This document shows positions 12,621 to 21,149 of a stretch of 22,805 bases of DNA, piece after piece; the first letter of the stretch is position 1, and every line of letters begins with the position of its first letter. Origin of the DNA: Tissierellales bacterium (lineage in GTDB: Bacteria; Bacillota; Clostridia; Tissierellales; Tissierellaceae). Both the position numbers and the translations under genes were made by a program. Below the pieces are notes generated by a model that saw only the letters and a program-made list of their open reading frames with translations, was not told where the DNA came from and did not search any database. The stretch covers positions 1 to 22,805 of the forward strand of contig JASLBE010000018.1 of NCBI GenBank assembly GCA_030146705.1, written 5' to 3'.

Positions 12621-12637
12621 TAGGGTAATCTACCCTA
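12621..12637. repeat. Short dyad after pgsA
   Basis: TAGGGTA, ATC, TACCCTA, 16 bases after the pgsA stop on the minus strand. It is a seven-pair hairpin without a T run, possibly a weak terminator. The remainder of 12435-12652 is AT-rich with no coding potential that I can see. Confidence 0.35.
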
Positions 12638-12652
12638 ATAAAAGCTAATATT

Positions 12653-13186
12653 TTAATCCATATTTGACATTAAAATTTCCTTGTTTTTATATAAATAATC
12701 CACACCTGATAGAACAGTAAAGAATAAAGATAGGTATAAAAGTATCATATCAACTGGAATATTTAAATAATTAAAAGGAAAATTATCTAGCAATAAAAAT
12801 ATTAAGGCTAGTAGTTGTGTTATGGTTTTTATTTTCCCTAAGGAGCTTGCAGCTATTGTTACACCTGTTGATACTGCTAAAGTTCTAAATCCAGTTATAG
12901 CAAATTCTCTAGCAATTATTACAACAACTATCCAAGCTGGAACTTTCCCAAGTCCAACCAAGGATATATAAGCTGCAGAGGTTAAAATCTTATCCGCCAA
13001 AGGATCCATAAATTTCCCAAAGTCTGTTATCATATTTCTACTTCTAGCTATATGACCATCTAAGGTATCTGTGATTGATGCAAAAATAAAAATTCCTGCT
13101 GCTAAGTAAGTATTATATGGTAAGACTATTAAAAAAATAGGTACTAAAACCATCCTAAAAATAGTCAATTTATTTGCCAAGTTCAA
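12653..13186 (-). CDS. pgsA: CDP-diacylglycerol--glycerol-3-phosphate 3-phosphatidyltransferase
   Basis: Makes phosphatidylglycerol phosphate, the committed step to phosphatidylglycerol and cardiolipin, in the cytoplasmic membrane. The 177-residue protein is hydrophobic with several predicted membrane helices. It has the complete CDP-alcohol phosphotransferase motif D40-x2-DG-x2-AR-x8-G57-x3-D61-x3-D65. The start is TTG at 13186, seven bases after GAGG in GAGGTGAT; the sequence (M)NLANKLTIFRM is the normal family start. It has its own promoter after the pnp terminator and sits upstream of cinA, as in Bacillus subtilis. Confidence 0.95.
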   Translation of the reverse strand: MNLANKLTIFRMVLVPIFLIVLPYNTYLAAGIFIFASITDTLDGHIARSRNMITDFGKFMDPLADKILTSAAYISLVGLGKVPAWIVVVIIAREFAITGFRTLAVSTGVTIAASSLGKIKTITQLLALIFLLLDNFPFNYLNIPVDMILLYLSLFFTVLSGVDYLYKNKEILMSNMD

Positions 13187-13216
13187 AATATCACCTCATT
13201 TTCTTTTACATTTAGT

Positions 13217-13225
13217 ATTATATCA
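13217..13225 (-). promoter_or_regulatory. Extended -10 promoter of pgsA
   Basis: On the minus strand TGATATAAT, about 30 bases before the TTG start, with no recognisable -35. It lies between the pnp terminator and pgsA. Confidence 0.45.
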
Positions 13226-13310
13226 TATTCCTTATTTTTATTTTGTTTTTTATTTATATTTTTATTTATTGATTTATCAATTATGATAAGATTAATTATG
13301 AGTATTTTGG

Positions 13311-13340
13311 AAAAAAGAAAACATGAACTTTCGTTCATGT
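13311..13340 (-). terminator. Intrinsic terminator of pnp
   Basis: On the minus strand ACATGAAC, tetraloop GAAA, GTTCATGT, then TTTCTTTTTT. It is a stable GNRA-looped stem nine bases after the pnp stop codon. Confidence 0.92.
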
Positions 13341-13348
13341 ATGGATCT

Positions 13349-15448
13349 TTAATTATTTTTTTTATTTTCTATTTTTGGTAATAAGGCCTTTCTAGATAAA
13401 TTAATCCTACCTTGTTTATCTATTTCTGTAACCTTAACGGCAATTTCATCTCCAACTTTAACAACATCATCAACATTTTTAACATGTTCATGAGCTAAGT
13501 TAGATATATGAACTAATCCTTCTTTACCATTTAAAACCTCTACAAAAGCACCAAAATTCATTATTTTTGTTACTTTTCCAACATAAGTTTCTCCTACTTC
13601 CACATCTTTAACTATGTTTTCAACTATTTCAACAGCTTTTCTTCCAGATTCTGAATCTATAGCTGCTATAAAAACTTTACCTTCGTCTTCAATATCAATT
13701 TTTACTCCAGTTTCATCAATAATACTATTTATTACTTTTCCACCTGGTCCAATGATATCCCTAATTTTATCTGGGTCTACTTGTAAAGTATATATTCTAG
13801 GAGCATACTTAGACAACTCTTCCCTAGGAGCCTTAATTGACTCTTCCATCTTACCTAAGATATGCATTCTACCCTTATAAGCATCTTTTAAGGCTTCTTC
13901 TAGAACCTCTTTAGTTATACCAGATATCTTTATGTCCATTTGTATAGCCGTTACTCCCTCACGAGTTCCTGCTACCTTAAAGTCCATATCTCCTAAGTGG
14001 TCTTCTAAGCCTTGAATATCTGTCAGTATAGTTATTTTTCCATCTTCTTCTATAAGACCCATAGCAATTCCTGCTACCATAGCCTTTATTGGAACACCTG
14101 CATCTAAAAGTGCCAAAGTACTACCACAAACACTGGCTTGAGAAGATGATCCATTAGAGCTTAAAACTTCTGAAACAAGTCTTAAGGTATATGGGAATTC
14201 TTCTTCACTAGGTATTACAGGCAATAAGGCTTTTTCTGCCAAAGCACCGTGTCCTATTTCCCTTCTACCTGGTCCCCTCATAGGCCTAGTATCTCCAACT
14301 GAATATGGTGGGAAATTATAATGGTGCATATATCTCTTTTCATCTTCAATCCCTAAACCATCTATAGTCTGAGCTTCGCTTAGTACACCTAAGGTTGCTG
14401 CAGTTAAAACTTGAGTTTGACCTCTTGTAAATATTCCAGATCCGTGAACTCTAGGCAATACACCAACCTCAGTCCATATAGGCCTAATTTCTTCAGGTGT
14501 CCTATTGTCTGGTCTAATTCCTTCTTCAGTAATTAGTCTCCTAACCTCACTTGCAACTATATCTTCTATAATTTGTTTAATATCTTTTTTATTATCTTCA
14601 TCTTCACTTAAGAACTTATCTGTGATTTCTTCCTTAGCTGCATCTAAAAGTTCTTCTCTTTCTATCTTATCAGAAGTATTCAAAGCATTTTTTAACAGGC
14701 TTGTACCAAAGTTTTCAATCTCTGACCTAAGGTCTTCATTTGGCATAAACACTTCATAGTCCTGCTTATCTTTGCCTACTTCTTCAACAATAGTATTTAT
14801 AAACCTACAAATATTTTTTATTTCTTCATGGCCAAATAAGATTGCATCTAAGATTTTTTCTTCTGGTATAATATTAGCCTTTGCTTCTACCATCATTATT
14901 GCATCCTCTGTACCAGATACAACTAAATCTAATTCAGATTTTTCATTTTCTTCTACATTAGGGTTTAATACAAATTCCCCATCAATAAGTCCAACTGCTA
15001 CAGATCCTGTTGGTCCATCAAATGGTATATCTGATATCGAAAGAGCAATTGAAGAACCAATCATTGCCACTATTTCAGGTGAGTAGTCCTGGTCTACTGA
15101 CATAACAGTAGCTATTACCTGGACATCATTTCTGTAACCTTCTGGAAATAAGGGTCTAATTGGTCTATCTATAAGTCTAGAAGTTAATATTGCCTTATCA
15201 CTAGGCCTTCCCTCTCTTTTTATAAATCCACCTGGTATTTTCCCTACTGCATACATTTTTTCTTCATAATCTACACTTAATGGGAAGAAGTCTATACCGT
15301 CTCTAGGCGTTTTTGATGCTGTTGCTGTAACTAAAACAACTGTATCTCCGTATTGAAGCAAACAAGCTCCTCCTGCTTGCTCTGCTACCTTTCCTATACT
15401 AACCTTTAAAACTTCTCCATTTAAGGTATATTCATAAATTTTTTCCAT
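13349..15448 (-). CDS. pnp: Polyribonucleotide nucleotidyltransferase (PNPase)
   Basis: A phosphate-dependent 3'-to-5' exoribonuclease, also able to add tails. The 699-residue protein has two RNase PH-like domains (about 1-215 and 305-540; the second carries the catalytic segment ITDIQGLEDHLGDMDFKVAG), a helical linker rich in acidic residues between them, a KH domain (IIGPGGKVINSII) and a C-terminal S1 domain (VGKVTKIMNFGAFVEV, EGLVHISNLA). The start is the ATG at 15448, with AGGAGG six bases upstream, giving MEKIYEYTLNG; an in-frame GTG six codons earlier precedes that site. It follows rpsO across a hairpin, the conserved rpsO-pnp pairing. With RNase Y it would form the core of mRNA decay. 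Confidence 0.98.
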   Translation of the reverse strand: MEKIYEYTLNGEVLKVSIGKVAEQAGGACLLQYGDTVVLVTATASKTPRDGIDFFPLSVDYEEKMYAVGKIPGGFIKREGRPSDKAILTSRLIDRPIRPLFPEGYRNDVQVIATVMSVDQDYSPEIVAMIGSSIALSISDIPFDGPTGSVAVGLIDGEFVLNPNVEENEKSELDLVVSGTEDAIMMVEAKANIIPEEKILDAILFGHEEIKNICRFINTIVEEVGKDKQDYEVFMPNEDLRSEIENFGTSLLKNALNTSDKIEREELLDAAKEEITDKFLSEDEDNKKDIKQIIEDIVASEVRRLITEEGIRPDNRTPEEIRPIWTEVGVLPRVHGSGIFTRGQTQVLTAATLGVLSEAQTIDGLGIEDEKRYMHHYNFPPYSVGDTRPMRGPGRREIGHGALAEKALLPVIPSEEEFPYTLRLVSEVLSSNGSSSQASVCGSTLALLDAGVPIKAMVAGIAMGLIEEDGKITILTDIQGLEDHLGDMDFKVAGTREGVTAIQMDIKISGITKEVLEEALKDAYKGRMHILGKMEESIKAPREELSKYAPRIYTLQVDPDKIRDIIGPGGKVINSIIDETGVKIDIEDEGKVFIAAIDSESGRKAVEIVENIVKDVEVGETYVGKVTKIMNFGAFVEVLNGKEGLVHISNLAHEHVKNVDDVVKVGDEIAVKVTEIDKQGRINLSRKALLPKIENKKNN

Positions 15449-15500
15449 TATATACCTCCTATTCACAATTTTCTATAAATATTTTTAGACATAAATTAAT

Positions 15501-15523
15501 AGAGCGGGAAAAGTCCCCGCTCT
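15501..15523 (-). terminator. rpsO-pnp intergenic hairpin
   Basis: AGAGCGGG and CCCGCTCT (eight pairs, GC-rich, seven-base loop), 13 bases after the rpsO stop. The following minus-strand sequence ATTAATTTATG has no strong T run, so it is more likely a partial terminator or processing site that lets transcription reach pnp, as in other bacteria. Confidence 0.7.
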
Positions 15524-15536
15524 TTAAGTCTAGTTC

Positions 15537-15809
15537 TTACTTAGATTCTCTAATACCTAATTCTTTAATTAATGCACGATATCTTGTAATATCATTATTT
15601 TGTAGGTATCTTAATAATCCCCTTCTTTGACCAACCATTTTTAAAAGTCCTCTTCTTGAATGATGGTCTTTCTTGTGAGATTTTAAATGCTCATTAACAT
15701 TATTTATTCTATGAGTTAAAATCGCAATTTGTACTTCTGGTGATCCTGTATCACCTTCATGTTGTTGAAATTTTTCTATGATTTCTTTTTTAGCTTCTTT
15801 TGTTATCAA
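15537..15809 (-). CDS. rpsO: 30S ribosomal protein S15
   Basis: Binds the 16S rRNA central domain early in 30S assembly. The 90-residue protein is of normal length and matches the family throughout: KKEIIEKFQQHEGDTGSPE, VQIAILTHRINNVNEHLK, HKKDHHSRRGLLKMVGQRR and LLRYL. The start is TTG at 15809, with AGGAGG eight bases before it, giving (M)ITKEAKKEII; a GTG at 15818 directly abuts the Shine-Dalgarno. It has its own strong promoter and a leader of about 75 bases, where S15 autoregulation operates in other bacteria. Confidence 0.98.
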   Translation of the reverse strand: MITKEAKKEIIEKFQQHEGDTGSPEVQIAILTHRINNVNEHLKSHKKDHHSRRGLLKMVGQRRGLLRYLQNNDITRYRALIKELGIRESK

Positions 15810-15885
15810 AACAAACACCTCCTAATTTTAATTCACCATATACCATGTAAAACATCGAGGATTGTTAAACATAGTCATAGGCACA
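15810..15885 (-). promoter_or_regulatory. rpsO leader, possible S15 autoregulatory RNA
   Basis: The predicted 5' untranslated region between the rpsO promoter and its TTG start. It contains GATTGT (15883-15888) able to pair with ACAATC (15860-15865 on the + strand as GATTGT), and a partly repeated CATGGTATATGG near the ribosome binding site. S15 is known to repress its own translation through leader RNA in several bacteria; the structure here is only inferred. Confidence 0.35.
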
Positions 15886-15891
15886 ATCAAT

Positions 15892-15920
15892 ATTATATCA
15901 TCCTACTTTTATATTGTAAA
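15892..15920 (-). promoter_or_regulatory. rpsO promoter
   Basis: On the minus strand TTTACA (15915-15920), 17 bases, TATAAT (15892-15897), with TGA before the -10. It is one of the best promoters in the window and lies right after ribF. Confidence 0.75.
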
Positions 15921-15927
15921 GTTTAAC

Positions 15928-16842
15928 TTATAAAAGCCTAGCTCTTTCTAAATCTTTTTCCATTTGGATAACTAGGTCTTCTTTAGAAGCAAACCTTATA
16001 TCATCCCTCATATATTCCTTAAATAGGACTTCTATTTTTTCACCATAAATCATCTTGTCAAAATCGAATATGTGGGTCTCTATCTTTAAAGTTTCCCCAT
16101 CAAAAGTTGGGTTGACACCAATATCTGTAATAGACTTATACCTTTCTCCATCTACTATGGTATCTGTTGCATATACTCCATCCTTAGGTATAGCATAATA
16201 TTTATCAACCTTTAAATTAGCTGTTGGAATTCCCATTTTAGTTCCTCTTTTATCCCCAGAAATAACTTCACCTACCATGCCATAGTTTCTTCCTAAGAGT
16301 TTATTTACTTCCTCCATATCACCAGACTTAATAGCCTCTCTTATAAGGGTACTACTAATAACCTCCCCTTCTTCTAAAACTGGTGTTATTATTAAACTAT
16401 CTATACCATAAGTCCTTCCTATTTCTTTTAAAGATTCCGCAGTACCTTTTGCCTTATGGCCAAACCTGTAGTCAAATCCTACAACAGCAAATTTACACCT
16501 TATTTTATCTACAAGTATATCTTTTATAAATTCTTCTTCACTTAAAGACATAATTTCTTTTGTAAATTTAATTGTAAAAACTATATCTATGCCTAATTCT
16601 TCTGCCAATTTAAACTTCTGCTCATTAGTAGTTAGCATACTTGGTCTTTTTTTATCCTTTATAACAGTTTTAGTATGATTTTCAAATAAAAGTAGGGATG
16701 TTTTTAATCCTCTCTCCCTAGACCTTTCAATCATCTCTCTTATAAGCTTTGTATGTCCTATATGAAAACCATCAAAATTACCAAGGGCTATCCCTACATC
16801 ATCTGACCTATTAAAATCTTTATCTAAGCTTATTATCTCCAT
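15928..16842 (-). CDS. ribF: Bifunctional riboflavin kinase / FAD synthetase
   Basis: Phosphorylates riboflavin to FMN and adenylates FMN to FAD. The 304-residue protein has the N-terminal nucleotidyltransferase domain (about 14-185, with ALGNFDGFHIGHTKL and the late motif SSTLIREAI) and the C-terminal flavokinase domain (about 186-304, with GDKRGTKMGIPTANL and DGVYA). Both halves are complete. AGGTGA precedes the ATG. It lies eight bases after truB, the common Firmicute arrangement, and is the last gene of the rimP-to-ribF run before the rpsO promoter. Confidence 0.96.
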   Translation of the reverse strand: MEIISLDKDFNRSDDVGIALGNFDGFHIGHTKLIREMIERSRERGLKTSLLLFENHTKTVIKDKKRPSMLTTNEQKFKLAEELGIDIVFTIKFTKEIMSLSEEEFIKDILVDKIRCKFAVVGFDYRFGHKAKGTAESLKEIGRTYGIDSLIITPVLEEGEVISSTLIREAIKSGDMEEVNKLLGRNYGMVGEVISGDKRGTKMGIPTANLKVDKYYAIPKDGVYATDTIVDGERYKSITDIGVNPTFDGETLKIETHIFDFDKMIYGEKIEVLFKEYMRDDIRFASKEDLVIQMEKDLERARLL

Positions 16843-16850
16843 TTTTTCAC

Positions 16851-17741
16851 CTACACTAATAAAACTTTTTTCATTTTTAAATAAAGTTTTGTATTTTTTT
16901 CTATTATTATGCCTACACCAATGAATATACCCCTACTATAAACCCTATACTCTTTATCCATAGGATATATTTTATAACTTTCATTTAATTCAACATTTAA
17001 ACCATGAATCATTTTCTCAAAATTACTATCATCTATTGTAAGACTATCTAGTTTTAGAGCTCCCTTATCTATTCCTATTAATGATCCTTCTAACTCTTCT
17101 AAGGTCATTTTTTCTAGGCTACTTTGCCCTATTGCATCTTCTATCTTAAAGATATCAGACTTAGTCCTGATTAAATAAGACATATAACCATAAGTTCCCA
17201 AGTCTTGACCTATATCATCACAAAGAGTTCTTATATAGGTTCCTTTAGAACAAGCTACCTTAAATAAAATCTTATTTTTATCAATACTTAAAATTTCAAG
17301 CTTATAGATTTTTATTCTCCTAGGTTTTCTTTCAACCTCTATGCCTTCCCTGGCCAAATCATATAATTTCCTGCCCTTATATTTAAGTGCAGAATACATA
17401 GGCGGAACCTGGTCTATTTCTCCAGTATAGTTTTTAAAAACCTTCCTAATCTCTTCTTCAGTTACTATTTTATCTGATAGGGCTATAACTTGACCATCTA
17501 TATCTGAAGTCGTAGTCCTGTAACCAAGAGTCATTTCACAAATATACTCCTTATCAGACTCTAAAAGATACTCAGACACCCTAGTAGCCTTGCCTATACA
17601 TAAAGGTAGGACACCAGCAACATTAGGATCTAATGTACCTGTATGCCCTATCCTTTTAATATTTAACTTCCTTCTTAAAAGATTTACAGCTTGGTGGGAG
17701 GACATTCCTCTTGGTTTAAAAAAGTTTATTATTCCATTCAT
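16851..17741 (-). CDS. truB: tRNA pseudouridine(55) synthase
   Basis: Converts U55 in the T-loop of tRNAs to pseudouridine. The 296-residue protein has the family start GIINFFKPRGMSSHQAVN, the catalytic motif GHTGTLDPNVAGVLPLCIG (Asp38), VPPMYSALKYKGRKLYDLAREG (residues about 113-134) and CSKGTYIRTLCDDIG. A small C-terminal RNA-binding extension follows. Its ATG overlaps the nrnA stop codon by four bases (ATGA), with GGAG eight bases upstream inside nrnA, indicating translational coupling. Confidence 0.97.
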   Translation of the reverse strand: MNGIINFFKPRGMSSHQAVNLLRRKLNIKRIGHTGTLDPNVAGVLPLCIGKATRVSEYLLESDKEYICEMTLGYRTTTSDIDGQVIALSDKIVTEEEIRKVFKNYTGEIDQVPPMYSALKYKGRKLYDLAREGIEVERKPRRIKIYKLEILSIDKNKILFKVACSKGTYIRTLCDDIGQDLGTYGYMSYLIRTKSDIFKIEDAIGQSSLEKMTLEELEGSLIGIDKGALKLDSLTIDDSNFEKMIHGLNVELNESYKIYPMDKEYRVYSRGIFIGVGIIIEKNTKLYLKMKKVLLV

Positions 17742-18700
17742 ATTAATGACTCCACTTTTTCTAATATCTCGTCCTTAGCATCTTGCATACTCTTATATAT
17801 AGTACAACCTGCAGCCCTCTTATGTCCGCCCCCATTAAAATAAGCACATAAGTCTGATGCATTGAAATAAGCCTTACTCCTAGTGCTAACCTTAATACAG
17901 TCTTCTTTTTCCTTTAACAAAATTGCAAGCTCTATTCCTTTTATATCCCTAACTTGTTCAACCAAACCCTCTGTATCTTCCATCTTAGCACCTGTTTTTT
18001 TAAGCATTTCCTGAGAAACAACAATCAGTCCGACCTTGGCTTGAAAATAAGTCTCTAACCCTGACATTGCATGACTAAATAGTTTAGTCTGCTCCATTGT
18101 TTGATTTTGATAAAGTTTAATATTAATTTCTCCTGGATTAAAACCAGTCTTATAAAGCTCAGATACTATTTTATGAGTTCTTCCACTAGTATTGCTATAT
18201 TTAAAGCTTCCTGTATCTGATGAAATAGCCGTATATATACAACTAGCTATTTCATCATCTATTTCTATACCTAGTTCAACCATAAGTTTATAGACCAATT
18301 CTCCCGTGGAACTTGAGTCTTTTTCTATAAGATTTAAATCACCATACATAGTGTTACTTATGTGGTGGTCTAGGTTTATTAACATCTTTGAACTTCTTGC
18401 TAGGTCCTTATTAATATGGAGCCTATCTTCATCTGCACAATCTAGAGCTATAAATAAGTCAGGCTTATAATTACTTTCAGCTTCCTCTATTTGGTCTACA
18501 GCTGGTAAAAATAGATATTTTTCAGGTATTTTATCAACCTTTAATACTTTAACATCTTTTTTTATTTTTTTAAGCCCTAAATATAGGCCCAAGGAAGAGC
18601 CCAAATTATCACCATCTGGGCTTACATGTGAAGCTATGGCTATAGATTTAGCTTCTTTTATAGCCTTAGATAATTCCTTATAGCTATTCATCTTTATCAT
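17738..18700 (-). CDS. nrnA: DHH/DHHA1 bifunctional oligoribonuclease and pAp phosphatase
   Basis: Degrades very short RNA to mononucleotides and dephosphorylates 3'-phosphoadenosine 5'-phosphate in the cytoplasm. The 320-residue protein has the DHH domain motifs SHVSPDGDNLGSSLG (24-38), ALDCAD (85-90), NLDHHISNT (109-117, with Asp111-His112-His113) and DSSSTGELVY, and the C-terminal DHHA1 motif GGGHKRAAG (290-298). An ATG three codons later (18691) is equally possible as start; both overlap the rbfA end. The rbfA-nrnA-truB order is common in Clostridia and places nano-RNA turnover in the translation operon. Confidence 0.93.
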   Translation of the reverse strand: MIKMNSYKELSKAIKEAKSIAIASHVSPDGDNLGSSLGLYLGLKKIKKDVKVLKVDKIPEKYLFLPAVDQIEEAESNYKPDLFIALDCADEDRLHINKDLARSSKMLINLDHHISNTMYGDLNLIEKDSSSTGELVYKLMVELGIEIDDEIASCIYTAISSDTGSFKYSNTSGRTHKIVSELYKTGFNPGEINIKLYQNQTMEQTKLFSHAMSGLETYFQAKVGLIVVSQEMLKKTGAKMEDTEGLVEQVRDIKGIELAILLKEKEDCIKVSTRSKAYFNASDLCAYFNGGGHKRAAGCTIYKSMQDAKDEILEKVESLI

Positions 18701-19049
18701 CCATATCCTTATTGACTTTTTCTATTAACTGGGTAAGTTCTATACCCCTTTCAATAGATTCATCTAATAAAAATATAGGCCTTGGAGTATGACGAAGTTT
18801 AGTATTTTTACTAATTTCTTTCCTTACAAAACCCTTAGCACTATTAAGGCCTTCCAGAGTTTCTTCCTTAGCTTTTTCATCTCCTAAAACAGATATGAAA
18901 ATTTTTGCATAGCTTAAGTCATTTGTAACATCAACATCTGTCACACTTGTCATACTGCTTATCCTAGGATCTTTTAGGTCTGTTAATAACAATTCTGAAA
19001 CTGTTTTTTTAATTTCCTCAGATATCCTTGCTATTCTTTTTACATTCAT
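18684..19049 (-). CDS. rbfA: 30S ribosome-binding factor A
   Basis: Assists late maturation of the 30S subunit near the 16S 5' end. It is a 121-residue KH-fold protein: RIARISEEIKKTVSELLL, DLKDPRISSMTSVTDVDVTND, YAKIFISVLG and the typical LRHTPRPIFLLDESIERG. GGGGTGAT precedes the ATG. It lies 10 bases after infB, and its end overlaps nrnA. Confidence 0.97.
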   Translation of the reverse strand: MNVKRIARISEEIKKTVSELLLTDLKDPRISSMTSVTDVDVTNDLSYAKIFISVLGDEKAKEETLEGLNSAKGFVRKEISKNTKLRHTPRPIFLLDESIERGIELTQLIEKVNKDMDDKDE

Positions 19050-19059
19050 TTTATCACCC

Positions 19060-21096
19060 CTAGTTTTTAACTTCCTTTTCTATATATGCCTCTATGAAGT
19101 CTCCAACTTTTATATCATTATATCCATCAATTCCTAAACCTGCTTCATATCCATTATTTACTTCTGAAACATCATCTTTAAACCTTCTAAGTGAGGCAAT
19201 ATCTCCTTCGTGGATTACAACATCATTCCTAAGAAGCCTAACCATTCCATTTCTTAATATCTTTCCGTTAACAACATAAATACCTGCAACAGTATTTCCG
19301 TTTGGTAGTCTAAATGTATCCCTAACTTCAGCACGACCTGTAACCTCTTCAACTATCTTAGGTGCATGCATACCCTTTACAGCTGCTTCTATATCCTCTA
19401 TGGCTTCATATATAACCCTATAAGTTTTAACATCTACTTGCTCTCTTTTTGCCGTTTCTATGGCATTTAAGTTAGGCCTAACATTAAATCCTATTACTAT
19501 AGCATTTGATGCTGAAGCAAGCATAATGTCTCCTTCTGTTATACCACCAACTCCACCATGAAGTATATTTATCCTAACCTCATCTGTATCAAGTTTTTCT
19601 AAAGATCCTGCTAAAGCTTCTATACTACCCTTTACATCCGCCTTAATTATTATATTTAAATCCTTAAGTTCACCCATCTTAATTCTTTCAAATAAGTCTT
19701 CTAAAGACACTTTATGGTCTGACCTAATTTCTGATTCCCTTACTTGGGTTCTTTTCTTTTCTATATAAGATTTAGCTAATTTTTCATTCTCTACAGAATA
19801 AATTAAGTCTCCTGCATCTGGCGTTTCAGAAAGTCCTAAGATTACAGCTGGTATTGATGGTCCTGCTTCTTCTATATTGTTACCCTTATCATCAAACATA
19901 GCTCTAACCCTACCAATAGCAGTACCACTAACTATTGTGTCCCCTACTTTCAAGGTTCCTTTTTGAACTAATATAGTTGCCATTGGTCCCTTACCTACAT
20001 CAAGTTTAGCCTCAACAACAGTACCAACCATAGTTCTATTTGGATTAGCTTTTAACTCTTCCATTTCAGCAACTAGTAAGACCATTTCTAAAAGCTCATC
20101 AACACCTTCTCTAGTCTTAGCTGATATAGGAACTACTATTGTATCTCCACCCCAATCTTCAGACATTAAGTTGTTTTCAGCCAACTCTTGCTTAACTCTT
20201 TCAACATTTGCAGCTGGAAGGTCAACCTTATTAATTGCAACAATCAAAGGTACATTTGCCGCCCTTACATGGTTTATAGCCTCTATGGTTTGTGGCATAA
20301 CTCCGTCATCTGCCGCAACAACTAAGATAACTATATCTGTAATTTGAGTACCCCTAGCACGCATAGCTGTAAAAGCCTCATGTCCTGGAGTATCTAAAAA
20401 TGATATCTTTTTTCCGTTAACATCAACTATATAGGCTGCCATATGCTGGGTAATTCCTCCAGCCTCTCCTGCAGTTACATTTGAAGACTTTATAGCATCT
20501 AATAAAGACGTCTTACCATGGTCTACATGACCCATAACAGTGACAATAGGTGGTCTTGCAACTAAATTTTCCTTCTTGTCTTCAAAATCTAGGTGGAACT
20601 CTTCTTCTAGTTCCTCTTGCTCTTCTTCTAGTTCTTCTTCTGATAAACCCTCTGCTTTCTTTGTTTCAACACCAAATTCAGCTGCAACTATTTCAGCCGT
20701 ATCATAATCTATTGCTTGGTTTTGGTTTGCCATAATACCAAGTCCCATAAGTTTCATTATAAGTTCAGAAACATTAACCTCTAATTTTTCAGCTAATTCT
20801 CTTACTACAATATTCTCTCCTATTTCTATAGCTAACTCATCTCCCTCTTCTGTCTCTTCCAAATCTACTTTAGGTTCCCCACCTATATTTTGAGATTCTT
20901 CAACTTTTGTTCCATCTATCTCTTCTTCTGCTTCTTCCAATAAAATAAGTTCTCTTATTATTTTAGCCTGGTCTGCTTCTAATGTACTCATATGACTAGG
21001 TATATCCATATCAAATTCCTTTGATACTAATTCCATCAAGTCTTTACTACTCATACCTACTTCTTTAGCTAGTTCATAAATTCTTATCTTCTTCAT
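19060..21096 (-). CDS. infB: Translation initiation factor IF-2
   Basis: A GTPase that places initiator tRNA on the 30S subunit and promotes subunit joining. The 678-residue protein has an IF2_N domain (about 1-52), an acidic linker, a second IF2_N domain (about 95-145), another Glu-rich linker (about 150-175), then the G domain with GHVDHGKT (189-196), DTPGH (235-239) and NKVD (289-292) and a SAK motif, then the beta-barrel and C-terminal domains carrying GGVGGITEGD and VIGFNVRPN. The N-terminal region is short, like other clostridial IF2 proteins. AGGAGG precedes the ATG. It directly follows nusA; the ylxR and L7Ae-like genes usually found between them are missing. Confidence 0.98.
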   Translation of the reverse strand: MKKIRIYELAKEVGMSSKDLMELVSKEFDMDIPSHMSTLEADQAKIIRELILLEEAEEEIDGTKVEESQNIGGEPKVDLEETEEGDELAIEIGENIVVRELAEKLEVNVSELIMKLMGLGIMANQNQAIDYDTAEIVAAEFGVETKKAEGLSEEELEEEQEELEEEFHLDFEDKKENLVARPPIVTVMGHVDHGKTSLLDAIKSSNVTAGEAGGITQHMAAYIVDVNGKKISFLDTPGHEAFTAMRARGTQITDIVILVVAADDGVMPQTIEAINHVRAANVPLIVAINKVDLPAANVERVKQELAENNLMSEDWGGDTIVVPISAKTREGVDELLEMVLLVAEMEELKANPNRTMVGTVVEAKLDVGKGPMATILVQKGTLKVGDTIVSGTAIGRVRAMFDDKGNNIEEAGPSIPAVILGLSETPDAGDLIYSVENEKLAKSYIEKKRTQVRESEIRSDHKVSLEDLFERIKMGELKDLNIIIKADVKGSIEALAGSLEKLDTDEVRINILHGGVGGITEGDIMLASASNAIVIGFNVRPNLNAIETAKREQVDVKTYRVIYEAIEDIEAAVKGMHAPKIVEEVTGRAEVRDTFRLPNGNTVAGIYVVNGKILRNGMVRLLRNDVVIHEGDIASLRRFKDDVSEVNNGYEAGLGIDGYNDIKVGDFIEAYIEKEVKN

Positions 21097-21149
21097 CTAA
21101 AGCACCTCCTATATTTATAGACGATGTTTATTTAATCATTATCTACTTC

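Noticed and set aside
13325..13336. GAAC-TTTC-GTTC, matching the LexA box pattern
   Set aside because: It is the stem and loop of the pnp terminator with a following T run and lies downstream of the gene, not at a promoter.
20550..20735. Low-complexity run in infB read as a tandem repeat
   Set aside because: It encodes the Glu-rich linker of IF-2, a normal feature of the family, with no regular repeat unit.
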